64,000 bases of DNA from Gracilimonas sp964505215. Lineage in GTDB: Bacteria > Bacteroidota > Rhodothermia > Balneolales > Balneolaceae. The stretch is taken from contig CAZDGU010000005.1 of NCBI GenBank assembly GCA_964505215.1, positions 157,955-221,954 of the forward strand. Reading direction: 5' to 3'. Under the pieces are notes generated by a model. That model had not been told where the DNA came from. It made no database searches and saw only the letters and a list, made by a program, of their open reading frames with translations. A program made the translations under genes and the position numbers. This document shows, piece after piece, positions 61,399 through 64,000 of this stretch (positions within the stretch are counted from its first letter, which is position 1; each line of letters begins with the position of its first letter).

Positions 61399-63864
61399 AT
61401 GGCCAGAGAAAAAATTATACCTATTACTATAGAAGATGAAATGCAGTCTTCTTACATCGATTATTCGATGTCTGTGATTGTTTCGCGAGCTTTACCTGAT
61501 GTACGAGATGGTTTAAAACCTGTGCATCGCCGTTCCCTTTATGGAATGAATGATCTCGGGATGCTTCACAACCGAAATTATAAGAAAAGTGCTCGTATAG
61601 TTGGTGAGGTACTTGGTAAGTATCACCCCCATGGCGATACGGCCGTTTATGACTCTATTGTACGAATGGTGCAAGAGTTTTCCCTCCGATATCCTTTAGT
61701 AGATGGGCAGGGCAACTTTGGTTCTATTGATGGCGACAGCGCTGCGGCTATGCGTTATACTGAAGTTCGGATGGATCGATTGTCGGAAGAGCTGTTGGCA
61801 GACATCAACAAAGAAACGGTAGATTATCAGCCGAACTTTGATGATACCCTTGAGGAGCCCACTGTTCTGCCAAGCATGTTACCGAATCTGTTACTAAATG
61901 GTGCTTCAGGAATTGCTGTAGGTATGGCAACCAACATGGCCCCTCATAACATGAATGAAGTTATAGACGGGGTTTCTGCTTATATCGACAATCCGGATAT
62001 CGAAATTAAAGAGCTGATGAAGCATATCACAGCTCCGGACTTTCCTACTGCCGGTATTATTTATGGATATGAAGGTGTTAAAGAGGCTTATGAAACCGGT
62101 CGTGGAAAAGTCACCCTTCGTGCCCGCGCCAATACGGAAGAGCTTCGAGGAAACAGAGAGCAAATTGTAATTACAGAAATTCCCTACCAGGTTAACAAAA
62201 GCACACTTATCCAAAAGATAGCTACGCTGGTTAACGAAGAAAAAATAACTGATATTTCTGAAGTTAGAGATGAATCAGATCGTGAGGGAATACGAGTTGT
62301 TATAATATTGAAGAGGTCGGCAAATGCAGGTGTTGTACTAAACCAATTGTACAAGTACACCCAAATGCAGACCACTTTTGGGATCATTAACCTTGCCTTA
62401 GTTAAAGGCAGACCTAAGGTGATGAACCTGAAAGAGCTTATCTATCATTTTGTAGAGCACCGTGTGGATATCATTATTCGCAGAACAATCTATGATCTGG
62501 ATCAAGCCGAAGCTCGTGCTCATATTTTAGAAGGGCTGAAAATAGCTCTTGATAACTTAGATGAAGTTATTAAAATTATTAGAGCTGCAAATAGTCCTAA
62601 TGAGGCAAATAAAGAGTTAAGAAAACGATTTGCTCTAACCGATCTGCAAGCTAAAGCCATATTAGATATGCGCTTACAGAAGCTTACCGGACTTGAGCGC
62701 GAAAAAATTGACGGCGAATATAGGGATATTACCGAGAAGATTGCCGATTATAGAGAAATTCTTACTAATCGTGATAATCAAACAGATATTATTAAGCAGG
62801 AACTCGCCGATCTTAAAAAACGCTATGGCGATGAGCGCAGAACTCAAGTAGTACATTCTGCCGATGATTTTAACATCGAGGATATGATTGCCAACGAAGA
62901 TGTGGTAGTAACCATTTCTAACAAAGGCTTTATAAAGCGTATGCCGGTAAGTGGATATCGCAGACAACGCCGGGGCGGTAAAGGAATGAAAGGCACCACA
63001 ACTCGCGATGAGGAATACGTGGAACATTTATTTGTTGCCACAACACATAACTATATTCTATTCTTTACAGAAAAAGGAATGTGTTACTGGCTAAAAGTAT
63101 ATGAAATTCCCGAAGGTGGAAGATTGGCCCGAGGCCGTGCCATCGTAAATCTTATTGATTTAGATAAAGATGATGCGATTAAAGCATTCGTTCCGGTTAA
63201 AACCCTGGATGACGAAGAGTACATAAACGACCACTCCATTATTATGGCCACCAAAGGCGGACTGGTTAAGAAAACCAAACTGGAAGCATACAGCCGACCA
63301 CGCCGGGATGGTATTATCGCCATCAACATTAAAGAAGACGATAGCCTGCTGGCAGCCGAACTGACAGACGGTGACAGTCACGTTGTTTTAGCTAACAGAA
63401 AAGGACGTGCTATCCGTTTCCACGAAAGTGATGTGCGGGAAATGGGCCGAAACACTTCCGGTGTTAAAGGCATGACGCTTTCTAAAAAAGACGAAGTTGT
63501 GGACATGGTTATTATTAAAAATACCCATGAGGCAACCGTCTTGGCTATGTCAGAAAATGGATATGGCAAACGGTCTCTTGTAGAAGATTACCGTGAGCAA
63601 TCTCGAGGAGGTAAAGGTGTAATTACATTGAAAATAACACCGAAAACCGGAGATTTAATCGCACTCAAAGAAGTAACTGATCAGGATGATTTAATGATTA
63701 TCACTGAAAAAGGGAAAGTCATTCGAATGAACTGCGGCGGAATCCGCACTATGGGTAGAAATACACAAGGTGTTAGAATTATGCGCCTCGACTCTGACGG
63801 TGCCATCGCAGCTGTTACCCGAGTGGTTAATGAGGAAGAAGGTGACGAGGATGAAGAAGAGTAA
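61399..63864 (+). CDS. gyrA: DNA gyrase subunit A
   Basis: The 821-residue product has the winged-helix/active-site region LKPVHRRSLYGM, GKYHPHGDTAVYDSIVRM and AAMRYTEVRMD (catalytic Tyr), followed by the C-terminal propeller with the GyrA box QRRGGKG that separates gyrase from topoisomerase IV. An acidic tail (EEEGDEDEEE) ends it. At the quinolone-resistance position equivalent to E. coli Ser83 there is Thr; the Asp87 equivalent is kept. A strong terminator follows. Confidence 0.95.
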   Translation: MAREKIIPITIEDEMQSSYIDYSMSVIVSRALPDVRDGLKPVHRRSLYGMNDLGMLHNRNYKKSARIVGEVLGKYHPHGDTAVYDSIVRMVQEFSLRYPLVDGQGNFGSIDGDSAAAMRYTEVRMDRLSEELLADINKETVDYQPNFDDTLEEPTVLPSMLPNLLLNGASGIAVGMATNMAPHNMNEVIDGVSAYIDNPDIEIKELMKHITAPDFPTAGIIYGYEGVKEAYETGRGKVTLRARANTEELRGNREQIVITEIPYQVNKSTLIQKIATLVNEEKITDISEVRDESDREGIRVVIILKRSANAGVVLNQLYKYTQMQTTFGIINLALVKGRPKVMNLKELIYHFVEHRVDIIIRRTIYDLDQAEARAHILEGLKIALDNLDEVIKIIRAANSPNEANKELRKRFALTDLQAKAILDMRLQKLTGLEREKIDGEYRDITEKIADYREILTNRDNQTDIIKQELADLKKRYGDERRTQVVHSADDFNIEDMIANEDVVVTISNKGFIKRMPVSGYRRQRRGGKGMKGTTTRDEEYVEHLFVATTHNYILFFTEKGMCYWLKVYEIPEGGRLARGRAIVNLIDLDKDDAIKAFVPVKTLDDEEYINDHSIIMATKGGLVKKTKLEAYSRPRRDGIIAINIKEDDSLLAAELTDGDSHVVLANRKGRAIRFHESDVREMGRNTSGVKGMTLSKKDEVVDMVIIKNTHEATVLAMSENGYGKRSLVEDYREQSRGGKGVITLKITPKTGDLIALKEVTDQDDLMIITEKGKVIRMNCGGIRTMGRNTQGVRIMRLDSDGAIAAVTRVVNEEEGDEDEEE

Positions 63865-63903
63865 AATTCTTCACAAATCGTAACCTAACTGATTACTGAT
63901 ACT

Positions 63904-63936
63904 AAAAAGGGCTTCAATTAATTGAAGCCCTTTTTT
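63904..63936 (+). terminator. Intrinsic terminator after gyrA
   Basis: AAAAAGGGCTTCAAT and ATTGAAGCCCTTTTT form a perfect palindrome with a minimal loop, ending in six T residues. Confidence 0.9.
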
Positions 63937-64000
63937 AATTTGTGTAGAGAGTGTAAATCAAACTCTGTCTAAGTAACAACAAATACCGTTAACTTAGACC

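Overview
The window looks like a chromosomal segment from a free-living Bacteroidota-like bacterium of the Balneolia/Rhodothermia lineage (a Balneola/Gracilimonas-type genome is my inference). Three signs support this: several large secreted proteins end in the type IX secretion (T9SS) sorting domain with an N-Y-P-N-P-F-N-P core; the T9SS regulator PorX and a PorV/PorQ-like barrel are present; and a Bacteroidota-type DUF4295 gene follows rpmB-rpmG. No rRNA, tRNA, CRISPR array, prophage or intact insertion sequence was recognised. Nearly all of the window is ordinary chromosome, with a few repeat-rich spacers.

Layout. 0-3 kb: the 3' end of one T9SS cargo gene and a complete 14-unit beta-propeller cargo gene that share a nearly identical sorting-domain cassette. 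3.3-7.2 kb: an ABC-F ATPase, then an amidoligase overlapping a C26-type amidase with an inserted membrane segment. 7.4-9.5 kb: a HigBA toxin-antitoxin pair and an OmpA/DUF4398 lipoprotein pair. 9.7-14.5 kb: two tandem amidohydrolases and two tandem M23 peptidase-like T9SS cargo genes; in each pair one member has lost catalytic residues. 14.5-15.7 kb: a repeat-rich spacer with a diverged second copy near 24.5 kb.

15.7-24.4 kb: an HtrA-like lipoprotein protease, a response regulator with a GAF-like tail, a DHH phosphoesterase, thiamine pyrophosphokinase convergent with a PnuC-type transporter, tsaE with a small SH3-like gene, porX, a membrane helix-hairpin-helix protein and an alpha/beta hydrolase. 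25-30.8 kb: serA, a sugar nucleotidyltransferase, a membrane-embedded MurF-like ligase and a LolC/E-type permease. 30.9-41.7 kb: a co-directional run with glgB, malQ, phosphosulfolactate synthase, a GT5 half-protein, a DUF4270-like lipoprotein, an outer-membrane protein, a TPR protein and rho.

41.8-45.2 kb: a tight minus-strand set miaA, purS, clpS, purQ, lptB, rhodanese. 45.3-53.6 kb: a PorV/PorQ-like barrel, dnaN overlapping a SAM hydrolase-family gene, a methyltransferase, a giant T9SS cargo protein with golvesin-like modules, and an LEA-type lipoprotein. 53.7-59.1 kb: minus-strand genes for a class III CoA-transferase, MarR regulator, exonuclease III, tyrS, cvpA, yqeY and the rpmB-rpmG-DUF4295 set. 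59.4-63.9 kb: gyrB-gyrA followed by a strong terminator.

Themes: cell-envelope export (T9SS cargo, PorX, PorV-like, LolC/E, LptB, HtrA), alpha-glucan metabolism (glgB, malQ, GT5 half-protein) and housekeeping information processing. The points most worth a second look are the paired active/degenerate enzymes, the amidoligase with a membrane-tethered amidase, the membrane MurF-like ligase, and a family of intergenic hairpins with a conserved central mismatch.
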